Below are positions 1-7,797 of a stretch of 14,186 nucleotides of DNA, piece after piece. The position numbers were made by a program, and so were the translations under genes. Source of the stretch: Lachnospiraceae bacterium. Its GTDB lineage: Bacteria; Bacillota; Clostridia; Lachnospirales; Lachnospiraceae. Numbering within the stretch: the stretch's first letter is position 1; every line of letters starts with the position of its first letter. The notes below the pieces were generated by a model that was given only the letters and a program-made list of their open reading frames with translations, was not told the DNA's origin and searched no databases. Location of the stretch: NCBI GenBank assembly GCA_900763175.1, contig CAAFJI010000033.1, positions 1 through 14,186 of the forward strand. The letters are read 5' to 3'.

Positions 1-7
1 AAGAAAT

Positions 8-91
8 GCAGGAGTGGCGGAATTGGCAGACGCGCAGGCTTCAGGTGCCTGTGGTCGCAAGATCGTGTGGGTTCAAGTCCCATCTCCTGCA
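8..91 (+). tRNA. tRNA-Leu (anticodon CAG)
   Basis: The sequence folds as a class II tRNA. The acceptor stem pairs GCAGGAG (8-14) with CTCCTGC (84-90), and A91 is the discriminator base. The anticodon arm is CAGGC / loop TTCAGGT / GCCTG, which places CAG as the anticodon and reads CUG leucine codons. A long variable arm (TGGTCGCAAGATCGT region) and a T-arm with GGTTCAAGTCC follow, as expected for tRNA-Leu. The 3' CCA is not encoded, because the next bases are TTAT, so it would be added after transcription. A T-rich run at about 93-106 follows directly. The tRNA may belong to a longer tRNA transcript whose promoter lies left of the window. Confidence 0.96.
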
Positions 92-190
92 TTATTTTTT
101 TTCTTTTGTTACGAATACCAGAGTTGCGTATAAGGTTGGCTGTGAGGCACAGGATGTCTCTTTTATTCAGACTCGGATCCAGTAGCTTTT

Positions 191-232
191 TTCTGTTGTG
201 CAATTTTTTTCAGCACAACAGAATTTTTTTTT
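191..232 (+). terminator. Rho-independent terminator downstream of the tRNA
   Basis: TTCTGTTGTGC (191-201) and GCACAACAGAA (213-223) form a perfect 11 bp stem with an 11 nt AT-rich loop, followed by nine T residues (224-232). It lies before the carA promoter, so it most simply ends the tRNA transcript. If a distal promoter also feeds carA, it could act as an attenuator instead, but no competing antiterminator pairing is visible. Confidence 0.85.
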
Positions 233-244
233 GCTCATATTTTG

Positions 245-273
245 TTGAAAAAAGCATTTTGCTATGATACAAT
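245..273 (+). promoter_or_regulatory. Sigma-A promoter of carAB
   Basis: TTGAAA (245-250), a 17-base spacer, then TACAAT (268-273), with TG at 265-266 giving an extended -10. Transcription would start near 280, giving a leader of about 48 nt to the carA start. The leader has no obvious hairpin plus T-run, so pyrimidine-dependent attenuation of the PyrR type is not visible downstream of this promoter. Confidence 0.7.
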
Positions 274-327
274 CTTGAAGATTTAGGATAAAATAAGAAA
301 GAAAATGACATAAGAAAGGGAGATTGT

Positions 328-1404
328 ATGAAAGCATTTCTGATATTAGAAGATGGCCATGTATTTACAGGAACCAGCATTGGTTCTGCAAGGGAAGTCA
401 TCAGCGAGATTGTTTTTAATACTTCCATGACCGGTTATCTGGAAGTAATGACAGACCCGTCTTACGCAGGACAGGCGGTATGCATGACCTATCCATTAAT
501 AGGAAATTATGGAATCTGTTATGATGACCAGGAATCCACCAGACCGTGGATCGACGCATTTATCGTACGTGAATTATCCCGTGTTCCAAGCAATTTCAGA
601 AGCGTTGACACCATTCAGCATTTCTTGACCAAGCATGATATTCCTGGAATCGCAGGAATTGACACCAGAGCTCTTACCAAGATCCTCCGTGAGAAAGGTA
701 CCATGAACGGTATGATCACAGTGGATGAAAATTATGACTTAAACGCAATTCTCCCCAAGTTAAAAGCATATACAACTGGTAAAGTAGTAGAAAAGGTAAC
801 CTGCCGTGAGAAAGAAATCCTTCCGGGAAATGGTCCGAAGGTTGCACTTATGGATTTTGGTGCCAAGCGCAACATTGCCCGTTCCCTGAATAAGCGCGGA
901 TGTCAGGTAACTATTTACCCGGCTCTTACACCGGCAGAGGAGATCCTTGGAGATCATCCAGACGGAATCATGCTCAGCAATGGCCCTGGAGATCCGAAGG
1001 AATGTACTTCTATTATTAAAGAAGTAAAGAAACTTTACGATTCTGATGTTCCGATCTTTGCAATCTGTCTTGGACACCAGCTGATGGCACTTGCAACAGG
1101 CGGAGATACTTACAAGATGAAATACGGTCACCGTGGCGGCAACCACCCGGTAAAGGACCTTGCCACCGGAAGAGTTTACATTTCCTCCCAGAACCATGGC
1201 TATGTAGTAGATGCCAAGGACCTTGAGGAGAAAAACATTGCACATCCGGCATTTGTAAATGTAAATGATGGTACAAACGAGGGAATGGCTTACGTTGGAA
1301 AAAATATTTTCACGGTACAGTTCCATCCGGAAGCGTGTCCGGGACCACAGGATTCCGGTTACCTGTTTGACAGATTTATGGATATGATGGGAGGAAATAA
1401 ATAA
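328..1404 (+). CDS. carA: Carbamoyl phosphate synthetase small (glutaminase) subunit
   Basis: This subunit hydrolyses glutamine and channels ammonia to CarB for carbamoyl phosphate synthesis, which feeds arginine and pyrimidine biosynthesis in the cytoplasm. The 358-residue protein has full family length. Residues 1 to about 150 form the CarA N-terminal domain (motif FNTSMTGYLEVMTDPSY). The rest is a class I glutamine amidotransferase domain with the nucleophile elbow AICLGHQL (Cys247) and the catalytic QFHPEACPG (His333, Glu335). The start is supported by AAGGGAG about 7 bases upstream. It overlaps carB by one base (TAATG at 1402-1406), so the two are co-transcribed and probably translationally coupled, which suits a 1:1 complex. 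It is likely driven by the promoter at 245-273. The gene appears intact. Confidence 0.98.
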   Translation: MKAFLILEDGHVFTGTSIGSAREVISEIVFNTSMTGYLEVMTDPSYAGQAVCMTYPLIGNYGICYDDQESTRPWIDAFIVRELSRVPSNFRSVDTIQHFLTKHDIPGIAGIDTRALTKILREKGTMNGMITVDENYDLNAILPKLKAYTTGKVVEKVTCREKEILPGNGPKVALMDFGAKRNIARSLNKRGCQVTIYPALTPAEEILGDHPDGIMLSNGPGDPKECTSIIKEVKKLYDSDVPIFAICLGHQLMALATGGDTYKMKYGHRGGNHPVKDLATGRVYISSQNHGYVVDAKDLEEKNIAHPAFVNVNDGTNEGMAYVGKNIFTVQFHPEACPGPQDSGYLFDRFMDMMGGNK

Positions 1405-4400
1405 TGCCAAGAAATAAAGACATTAAAAAAGTACTTGTTATTGGTTCTGGTCCGATCATCATCGGTCAGGCAGCAGAGTTTGACTATGCAGGAACACAGG
1501 CCTGCCGTTCCCTGAAAGAAGAAGGTCTGGAGGTTGTTCTTCTGAACTCCAACCCGGCTACCATCATGACAGATAAAGATATTGCAGACCGTGTTTACAT
1601 TGAGCCTCTTACCGTAGAAGTGGTAGAGCAGCTGATCCTGAAAGAAAAACCAGACAGTGTTCTTCCTACCCTTGGCGGACAGGCTGGTCTGAACCTTGCC
1701 ATGGAGCTGGATGAGAAAGGCTTTTTAGAAGAGCATAACGTAAGACTGATCGGTACCACAGCACAGACCATCAAGAAGGCAGAGGACCGTCAGGAATTTA
1801 AAGATACCATGGAAAAAATCGGTGAGCCGGTTGCAGCATCCAAGGTTGTTACCACAGTAGAAGATGGTCTTGCATTTACAAACACCATCGGCTATCCGGT
1901 TGTTCTTCGTCCTGCTTACACCCTTGGTGGAAGCGGCGGTGGAATTGCCCACAATGAATTTGAGCTTCGTGAAATCCTGGAAAACGGCCTTCGTCTTTCC
2001 CGTGTTGGAGAAGTTCTGGTAGAGCGCTGCATCGCAGGCTGGAAAGAAATTGAATACGAGGTAATGCGTGACAGTGCAGGAAACTGCATCACAGTCTGCA
2101 ACATGGAGAACATTGACCCGGTTGGTGTTCACACAGGAGATTCCATTGTAGTAGCTCCTTCCCAGACTCTGGGAGATAAAGAGTACCAGATGCTCCGTAC
2201 CTCTGCCCTGAACATCATCACAGAGCTTGGAATTACAGGTGGATGTAACGTTCAGTACGCTCTGAAGCCAGACAGCTTCGAATACTGCGTTATCGAGGTT
2301 AACCCCCGTGTAAGCCGTTCTTCTGCGCTTGCAAGTAAAGCTACCGGTTATCCGATCGCAAAGGTTGCTGCGAAGATTGCTCTTGGTTACACCCTGGATG
2401 AAATCCCAAATGCCATTACAGGAAAAACATATGCAAGCTTCGAGCCAATGCTTGACTATTGTGTTGTTAAGATTCCGAGACTTCCATTTGATAAATTTAT
2501 TACTGCAAAGAGAACCCTTACCACCCAGATGAAGGCTACCGGTGAGGTTATGAGTATCTGCCATAACTTCGAGGGTGCCCTGATGAAGGCAATCCGTTCC
2601 CTGGAGCAGCACGTAGACAGCCTGATGTCCTACGACTTTACCCAGCTTACAGATGAGGAGCTTCTTGCTGAGCTGGCAATTGTAGATGACCGCAGAATCT
2701 GGAAAATTGCTGAAGCAATCCGCCGTGGCATGCCACAGTCCATGCTTCACGACATTACCCAGATTGACATCTGGTTCATTGACAAGCTGGCAATCCTTGT
2801 AGGCATGGAAAATGCCCTGAAGAACAGAAAGCTTACCAAAGAGCTGCTTCTGGAAGCAAAACGCCTGGAATTCCCAGACTATATCATTGCCCGCCTTACA
2901 GGCAAAACAGAGGAAGAAATCAAAGAACTCCGTGGAGAATATGGCATCAAGGCTGCTTATAAAATGGTTGATACCTGTGCCGCTGAGTTTGCCGCTGCAA
3001 CTCCATATTATTACTCTGTATATGGTGACGAAGGCACAGAGAATGAGGCAGTTGCCACACCAGATAAGAAGAAAATCCTGGTACTTGGTTCCGGCCCTAT
3101 CCGTATTGGACAGGGTATTGAGTTCGACTTCTGTTCAGTACATTGTACCTGGGCTTTTGCAAAAGAAGGCTATGAGACAATTATCATCAACAACAACCCT
3201 GAGACAGTAAGTACAGACTTCGATATTGCAGATAAGCTGTATTTCGAGCCTCTTACACCAGAGGATGTTGAGAACATTGTAAATATTGAGAAGCCAGACG
3301 GAGCTGTTGTTCAGTTTGGTGGACAGACTGCGATCAAGCTTACAGAAGCTCTTACCAAGATGGGAGTGAAGATCCTGGGAACATCTGCTGAGAACGTAGA
3401 TGCTGCAGAGGACCGTGAGCTGTTCGATGAGATCCTTGAGAAATGTCAGATTCCAAGACCGAAGGGACATACCGTATTCACAGCAGAAGAGGCAAAGAAG
3501 GCTGCTAATGAGCTGGGATATCCGGTTCTGGTTCGTCCTTCCTACGTACTTGGCGGACAGGGTATGCGTATTGCAGTAAGTGACGAGGATGTAGAAGAGT
3601 ACATCGGAGTGATCAATCAGATTGCACAGGAGCATCCGATCCTTGTTGATAAATACTTGATGGGAAAAGAAATCGAGGTTGACGCAGTATGCGACGGCGA
3701 GGACATTTTGATCCCTGGTATCATGGAGCATATTGAGCGTGCCGGAATCCATTCTGGTGACAGTATTTCCGTATATCCTGCAAGAACTATCAGTGAGAAG
3801 GCGAAGGAGACGATTGCCGAGTACACCAAACGTCTTGCAAGAGCTCTTCACGTAATCGGAATGATCAACATTCAGTTTATCGTTCTTGGAGATGACGTTT
3901 ATGTAATTGAGGTAAACCCACGTTCCAGCCGTACAGTACCGTATATCAGCAAGGTTACCGGTATCCCGATCGTACCGCTGGCAACAAAGGTAATCCTTGG
4001 ATATAAGCTGAAGGATATGGGCTATGAGCCAGGTCTTCAGCCAGAGGCAAAACACATTGCCATCAAGATGCCGGTATTCTCCTTTGAGAAGATCCGTGGT
4101 GCTGATATCAGCCTTGGACCGGAAATGAAGTCAACAGGTGAGTGCCTTGGTATTGCAGAGACATTTAACGAGGCTCTTTACAAAGCATTCCTTGGAGCTG
4201 GAATCCGCCTGCCGAAATATAAGAATATGATCATGACAGTAAGACCGGAAGAGCAGGAAGATGCAGTGCCGATCGCAAAGAGATTTGAGGCGCTTGGATA
4301 CCGTATCTATGCAACAAGAGGAACTGCCAATACATTGAAGGAGCACGGTGTTAAGGTGATCCGTACCAACAAGCTGGAGCAGCCTGCACCGAACCTGATG

Positions 4401-4619
4401 GACCTGATCCTTGGACACAAGCTCGATGTAGTTATCGATATTCCGTCTCAGGGTGTTGAGCATCAGAAGGATGGATTCGTAATCAGACGTAACGCCATTG
4501 AGACAGGTGTAAACGTACTTACCAGCCTGGATACAGCGGAGGCTCTTGTTACCAGTCTTGAGAATACAGATGCCAACAAGCTGAGTCTGATCGACATAGC
4601 CACGATTGCAAGACGATAA
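1404..4619 (+). CDS. carB: Carbamoyl phosphate synthetase large subunit
   Basis: The large subunit makes carbamoyl phosphate from bicarbonate, two ATP and the ammonia delivered by CarA. At 1071 residues it has the standard length. It shows the internal duplication of the family: VLVIGSGPIIIGQAAEFDYAG near the N-terminus is repeated as ILVLGSGPIRIGQGIEFDF near residue 556. Each half holds an ATP-grasp domain (RPAYTLGGSGGG in the first, RPSYVLGGQGMRI in the second, with EVNPRVSRSSALASKATGYP and EVNPRSSRTVPYISKVTGIP as the metal/ATP-binding segments). The last 130 or so residues form the MGS-like allosteric domain (ALGYRIYATRGTANTLKEHG). The start ATG overlaps the carA stop codon, with GGGAGGA just upstream inside carA. 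No frameshift is seen. The gene ends TAA and is followed by a hairpin about 95 bases later. Confidence 0.98.
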   Translation: MPRNKDIKKVLVIGSGPIIIGQAAEFDYAGTQACRSLKEEGLEVVLLNSNPATIMTDKDIADRVYIEPLTVEVVEQLILKEKPDSVLPTLGGQAGLNLAMELDEKGFLEEHNVRLIGTTAQTIKKAEDRQEFKDTMEKIGEPVAASKVVTTVEDGLAFTNTIGYPVVLRPAYTLGGSGGGIAHNEFELREILENGLRLSRVGEVLVERCIAGWKEIEYEVMRDSAGNCITVCNMENIDPVGVHTGDSIVVAPSQTLGDKEYQMLRTSALNIITELGITGGCNVQYALKPDSFEYCVIEVNPRVSRSSALASKATGYPIAKVAAKIALGYTLDEIPNAITGKTYASFEPMLDYCVVKIPRLPFDKFITAKRTLTTQMKATGEVMSICHNFEGALMKAIRSLEQHVDSLMSYDFTQLTDEELLAELAIVDDRRIWKIAEAIRRGMPQSMLHDITQIDIWFIDKLAILVGMENALKNRKLTKELLLEAKRLEFPDYIIARLTGKTEEEIKELRGEYGIKAAYKMVDTCAAEFAAATPYYYSVYGDEGTENEAVATPDKKKILVLGSGPIRIGQGIEFDFCSVHCTWAFAKEGYETIIINNNPETVSTDFDIADKLYFEPLTPEDVENIVNIEKPDGAVVQFGGQTAIKLTEALTKMGVKILGTSAENVDAAEDRELFDEILEKCQIPRPKGHTVFTAEEAKKAANELGYPVLVRPSYVLGGQGMRIAVSDEDVEEYIGVINQIAQEHPILVDKYLMGKEIEVDAVCDGEDILIPGIMEHIERAGIHSGDSISVYPARTISEKAKETIAEYTKRLARALHVIGMINIQFIVLGDDVYVIEVNPRSSRTVPYISKVTGIPIVPLATKVILGYKLKDMGYEPGLQPEAKHIAIKMPVFSFEKIRGADISLGPEMKSTGECLGIAETFNEALYKAFLGAGIRLPKYKNMIMTVRPEEQEDAVPIAKRFEALGYRIYATRGTANTLKEHGVKVIRTNKLEQPAPNLMDLILGHKLDVVIDIPSQGVEHQKDGFVIRRNAIETGVNVLTSLDTAEALVTSLENTDANKLSLIDIATIARR

Positions 4620-4681
4620 TAGAAGATATATTACACCGTTTTAAACATAAGTTAAATTTTGCAGAAAAAGAAAAATACAAG

Positions 4682-4710
4682 TTTACGAAAGATGTTTTGT
4701 GTAATATACT
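4682..4710 (+). promoter_or_regulatory. Possible promoter for uppP
   Basis: TTTACG (4682-4687), a 17-base spacer and TATACT (4705-4710) resemble a sigma-A promoter, with four of six matches at -35 and five of six at -10. Transcription would start at about 4717, inside the following hairpin (4714-4743), about 105 nt before the uppP start codon. This is sequence resemblance only. The alternative is read-through from carB. Confidence 0.4.
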
Positions 4711-4713
4711 AAA

Positions 4714-4747
4714 GAGGACGGAGAAATAGAGGTCTCCGTCCTCATTT
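4714..4747 (+). terminator. Hairpin between carB and uppP (terminator-like)
   Basis: GAGGACGGAGA (4714-4724) and TCTCCGTCCTC (4733-4743) form a perfect 11 bp stem with an 8-base loop, followed by ATTTTGTT. The T-run is short, so termination may be partial. It most simply ends the carAB transcript. If the promoter just upstream is real, the same hairpin would sit at the extreme 5' end of the uppP mRNA. Confidence 0.65.
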
Positions 4748-4821
4748 TGTTAAAGTGAGTGCACGGAAGCCTGCAAGTCTGGTCAGCGTAGGAACAGGGC
4801 ATTCATCAGAAAGGGGTAGAA

Positions 4822-5724
4822 ATGGATATTATCGAATTATTAAAGGTAGTTCTCCTTGGTATCGTAGAGGGAATTACAGAGTGGCTTCCCATCAGCAGTA
4901 CCGGTCATATGATTCTGGTAGATGAGTTTATCCATCTGAATGTTTCCCAGGATTTTATGGAAGTATTTCTGGTTGTGATTCAGCTTGGTGCCATTCTTGC
5001 TGTTGTTGTTTTGTACTGGAATAAGCTGTGGCCGTTTTACATAAGGAAGATCCCGAAGAGAACACAGATGGCTATTGCCAAGAAGCCGAAATGGGCGCAG
5101 GTGATCCTGAATTTCGTGGAGCGCTTCTGTGACAAGGATAAATGGATCCTATGGTTTAAAATCGTGGTGGCATGTCTGCCTACTATTATCATTGCGCTTC
5201 CGTTTAATGATTTCATTGAGGCGCATTTTAACAACTATGTGGTTGTTGCTATAGCACTGATTGTATACGGCGTTCTGTTTATTATTGTGGAAAACTATAA
5301 CAAGGGCAGAGAACCGAAGTGCACAAATCTGGAGAATTTGTCCTTTAAGACCGCCTTTCTGATTGGCTGCTTCCAGGTACTTTCTGTAATTCCGGGAACT
5401 TCCAGATCCGGTTCTACGATCATCGGAGGAATCCTGGTAGGAACTTCCCGTACAGTTGCCGCTGAGTTTACTTTCTTCCTTGGCATTCCGGTTATGTTCG
5501 GAGCCAGCCTCCTGAAAATTTTGAAATTTGGCTTTGGCTTTACAGGAACAGAGGCGCTGATCCTGGTGGTTGGTATGGTAGTTGCATTTGTAGTTTCCAT
5601 TCTTGCCATTAAGTTCCTGATGGGCTATATCAAGAAACACGATTTCACGGCATTTGGCTGGTACAGAATCGTACTTGGTGCGCTGGTGCTGGTTTACTTT
5701 ATTGGTAAGACATTACTGGCATAA
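4822..5724 (+). CDS. uppP: Undecaprenyl-diphosphatase (UppP/BacA family)
   Basis: This integral membrane phosphatase removes one phosphate from undecaprenyl pyrophosphate, recycling the lipid carrier for peptidoglycan and other envelope polymers. Excess activity is associated with bacitracin resistance. The N-terminal family motif GIVEGITEWLPISSTGH carries the conserved Glu16, Glu20 and His29. The second motif, PGTSRSGSTIIGGILVG, has the catalytic-loop Arg195. The rest is mostly hydrophobic helices, including a long segment near the C-terminus. The 300-residue length is somewhat above the usual 265-280, mainly because of a basic loop at about residues 74-108 (RKIPKRTQ to DKDKW). GAAAGGGG lies about 7 bases before the ATG. 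It stands as a single gene between two hairpins. Confidence 0.96.
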   Translation: MDIIELLKVVLLGIVEGITEWLPISSTGHMILVDEFIHLNVSQDFMEVFLVVIQLGAILAVVVLYWNKLWPFYIRKIPKRTQMAIAKKPKWAQVILNFVERFCDKDKWILWFKIVVACLPTIIIALPFNDFIEAHFNNYVVVAIALIVYGVLFIIVENYNKGREPKCTNLENLSFKTAFLIGCFQVLSVIPGTSRSGSTIIGGILVGTSRTVAAEFTFFLGIPVMFGASLLKILKFGFGFTGTEALILVVGMVVAFVVSILAIKFLMGYIKKHDFTAFGWYRIVLGALVLVYFIGKTLLA

Positions 5725-5780
5725 ATTATATGAATTGCGGGAGCAGCAGCTTTGCTGTGAAGCGATTCGAGGATACAAAA

Positions 5781-5807
5781 TTAGGGGCAAAATAAATTTG
5801 ACCCTAA
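5781..5807. repeat. Imperfect inverted repeat after uppP
   Basis: TTAGGGGCAAA (5781-5791) and TTTGACCCTAA (5797-5807) pair over 11 positions with one mismatch and a 5-base loop. There is no following T-run, so it is not a terminator. It could be a protein-binding site or chance. No function is assigned. Confidence 0.3.
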
Positions 5808-5829
5808 CAGCATTACATAAAAAAATTTG

Positions 5830-5870
5830 GCGTCAGCCTGTAGGAGGAACCTTGCAGGGTGGCGCTTTTT
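5830..5870 (+). terminator. Rho-independent terminator of uppP
   Basis: GCGTCAGCCTG (5830-5840) pairs with CAGGGTGGCGC (5855-5865), with one G-T pair and one mismatch, and is followed by TTTTT (5866-5870). It separates uppP from glpK. Confidence 0.7.
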
Positions 5871-5905
5871 CTATAGTGGGTATTTCCTTGAGTGAAAGAA
5901 TAGGG

Positions 5906-5911
5906 TATAAT
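5906..5911 (+). promoter_or_regulatory. -10 element of a glpK promoter
   Basis: TATAAT at 5906-5911 is a perfect -10 hexamer 34 bases before the glpK start codon. At the right distance only weak -35 candidates exist (TTTCCT at 5883-5888, or the overlapping TTCCTT), which suggests an activator-dependent or weak promoter. No clear catabolite-repression (cre) site was recognised. Confidence 0.5.
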
Positions 5912-5945
5912 ATGAGATAAGAATTTTTGTAAAACGAGGTGCACT

Positions 5946-7448
5946 ATGGGAAAATATATAATGGCATTGGATCAGGGAACGACCAGCTCCAGATGTATTT
6001 TATTTGATCAGAAGGGGAATATGTGCAGCGTGGCACAGAAGGAGTACAAGCAGTATTACCCAAAGCCAGGCTGGGTGGAGCATGACCCCAAGGAAATCTG
6101 GTCCTCACAGATTTCAGTGGCAACAGAGGCAATGAGCAAAATTGGTGTGGATGCAGAAAATATCCATGCTATCGGAATCACCAATCAGCGAGAAACTACC
6201 GTTGTCTGGGATAAAAAAACAGGAGAACCAGTGTATCCGGCTATCGTATGGCAGTGCAGAAGAACTGCAGATATGATTGAAAAAATGGAAAAAGACGGAA
6301 TGTCTGAGCTGGTGCGAAAGAAAACAGGCCTGATTCCAGATGCCTATTTTTCCGGAACAAAGCTGAAATGGATCCTGGATCATGTGGAGGGCACCAGGGA
6401 ACGGGCAGAAAAGGGAGAGCTTCTTTTCGGAACGGTGGATACCTGGCTGATCTGGAAGCTGACCAAGGGAAAGGTTCATGTAACCGATTACACCAACGCA
6501 TCCAGAACCATGCTTTTTGATATTCATAACAGAACCTGGGATAAGGAAATCCTGGAATACCTCAATATTCCGGAGTGTATGCTGCCGGAGGTGAAGCCAA
6601 GCAGCTGTATTTACGGATATACGAACGAGAATCTGATCGGTGGCAGGATTCCCATTGCAGGGGCTGCAGGAGATCAGCAGGCGGCACTTTTTGGCCAGTG
6701 CTGCTTTGAGTCTGGTGATGTGAAGAATACCTATGGAACCGGCTGTTTCCTTCTGATGCATACCGGAAACAAAGCGGTAGAATCCAGACATGGACTTCTC
6801 ACCACCATAGCGGTCAATGCGGATGGAACGCCAGGCTATGCCCTTGAGGGAAGCGTTTTCGTGGCTGGTGCGGCCATTCAGTGGCTGAGAGATGAGCTTG
6901 GAATTCTGGAGAGTTCTCCGGAATCAGAGGAGTATTGTTTGTCTGTTCAGGATACAAACGGGGTATACGTAGTGCCTGCTTTTACAGGGCTTGGTGCGCC
7001 TTACTGGGACCAGTATGCAAGAGGTGCTATTCTGGGACTGACAAGAGGGGCTGGAAAAGCTCATCTGGTGCGTGCTACAGTGGAATCCCTGGCTTATCAG
7101 GTGAATGATGTTCTGGAGGCCATGGAAAAGGATTCTGGGCTGGATTTAAGCGCTCTCCGTGTAGACGGCGGAGCCAGCGCCAACAATTTTCTTATGCAGT
7201 TCCAGGCAGATCTTCTGGACACTCAGGTAGTACGCCCTAACTGTATTGAGACAACCGCCCTTGGCGCATCCTACCTTGCAGGCCTGGCCACCGGTTTCTG
7301 GAAAGACACTTCTGAAGTAAAGAGTAACTGGCAGGTAAGCCGTCAGTTCTCCCCCAAGATGACCCCGGAAGAACGCCGGAAAAAACTGCGTGGCTGGAAA
7401 AAGGCAGTGAAATGTACCTTCGAGTGGGCGAAGGATGAGGAAGAGTAA
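5946..7448 (+). CDS. glpK: Glycerol kinase
   Basis: This FGGY-family kinase converts glycerol and ATP to glycerol 3-phosphate, committing glycerol to glycolysis and lipid synthesis. The 500-residue length is typical. Seen in order: the N-terminal phosphate loop ALDQGTTSSRCILFDQ; GITNQRETTVVWDKKTG with the adjacent AIVWQCRRT glycerol-site segment; GAAGDQQAALFGQ with the catalytic base Asp243; NTYGTGCFLL; and the C-terminal VDGGASANNFLMQFQADLL. ACGAGGTG lies just upstream of the ATG. No glpF facilitator or glpD dehydrogenase is adjacent. In many Gram-positive GlpKs a His about 14 residues before the catalytic Asp is phosphorylated by HPr. Here that position, aligned without gaps, is Asn229, so PTS activation at this site looks unlikely. 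Confidence 0.97.
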   Translation: MGKYIMALDQGTTSSRCILFDQKGNMCSVAQKEYKQYYPKPGWVEHDPKEIWSSQISVATEAMSKIGVDAENIHAIGITNQRETTVVWDKKTGEPVYPAIVWQCRRTADMIEKMEKDGMSELVRKKTGLIPDAYFSGTKLKWILDHVEGTRERAEKGELLFGTVDTWLIWKLTKGKVHVTDYTNASRTMLFDIHNRTWDKEILEYLNIPECMLPEVKPSSCIYGYTNENLIGGRIPIAGAAGDQQAALFGQCCFESGDVKNTYGTGCFLLMHTGNKAVESRHGLLTTIAVNADGTPGYALEGSVFVAGAAIQWLRDELGILESSPESEEYCLSVQDTNGVYVVPAFTGLGAPYWDQYARGAILGLTRGAGKAHLVRATVESLAYQVNDVLEAMEKDSGLDLSALRVDGGASANNFLMQFQADLLDTQVVRPNCIETTALGASYLAGLATGFWKDTSEVKSNWQVSRQFSPKMTPEERRKKLRGWKKAVKCTFEWAKDEEE

Positions 7449-7486
7449 AAAAAGATGTGTTTTCTAAAAAAGGAGGTGCGGTTACT

Positions 7487-7546
7487 GTGGGAAACTGTCT
7501 GAATCCAGGGAGCATTTACTTTGATCAAGACAGTTACTTTGAATAG
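7487..7546 (+). CDS. Possible 19-residue leader ORF or gene remnant
   Basis: A GTG codon lies 10-11 bases after a near-perfect AAAGGAGG ribosome binding site (7469-7475) and opens a 19-codon frame beginning MGNCLNPGS and ending at TAG. It overlaps the following TTG-initiated ORF in another frame. It could be a leader peptide coupling translation to that ORF, the leftover start of a longer lost gene, or not translated. The strong ribosome binding site is the only real evidence. Confidence 0.25.
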   Translation: MGNCLNPGSIYFDQDSYFE

Positions 7547-7679
7547 GAATCAGCAGCCGACGGAAGAACAGATTCGGAAAATTGAAGAAGCCGCAAAAAG
7601 GGAGATTGTTTTTGACGAAGACTCTCCGGCACTCACACCTGCAATGGAAAAGGCATTTCGCTTAGCGGCAAAGAATTGA
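7521..7679 (+). CDS. Small conserved-looking hypothetical protein (52 residues)
   Basis: The ORF starts at TTG with GGGAG eight bases upstream and encodes a 52-residue acidic, mostly helical protein. The segments PTEEQIRKIEEAAKR, IVFDEDSPALTP and MEKAFRLAAK resemble short proteins common in gut Lachnospiraceae (pattern: charged helix, Asp-Glu-Asp-x-Pro-x-Leu-Thr-Pro, charged helix). Some of these sit next to toxin genes, but no partner toxin is next to this one, so a toxin-antitoxin role is not claimed. It follows glpK by about 70 bases and precedes a terminator, so it may be expressed from the glpK transcript. The family resemblance is from memory and the TTG start is inferred. Confidence 0.5.
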   Translation: MIKTVTLNRNQQPTEEQIRKIEEAAKREIVFDEDSPALTPAMEKAFRLAAKN

Positions 7680-7741
7680 AATACACAGAAGAAAACAGGT
7701 GTCTCATAATTATAAATAGTGGAAACAATTTTTAATTATTT

Positions 7742-7775
7742 TGGCGGATCCAAATGAATGGGTCCGCCAGTTTTA
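7742..7775 (+). terminator. Rho-independent terminator after the glpK region
   Basis: TGGCGGATCC (7742-7751) and GGGTCCGCCA (7760-7769) form a 10 bp stem with one G-T pair and an 8-base loop, followed by GTTTTATA. The T-run orientation makes it a plus-strand terminator. On the minus strand the stem is followed by an A-rich stretch, so it would be a poor terminator for the convergent regulator gene. Confidence 0.75.
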
Positions 7776-7797
7776 TATAGGTGAAACAAAATGTGTT

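Noticed and set aside
191..327. PyrR-type attenuator controlling carAB
   Set aside because: The only hairpin plus T-run lies upstream of the best promoter, and no antiterminator partner or PyrR-binding-loop sequence was recognised.
1725..4055. Long minus-strand ORFs opposite carB (341 and 306 codons)
   Set aside because: They are Cys-rich antisense shadows produced by the codon bias of an intact carB. They match no family and carry no start signals.
5654..5920. 88-codon ORF overlapping the end of uppP
   Set aside because: It starts inside uppP in another frame, crosses the uppP terminator and has no ribosome binding site.
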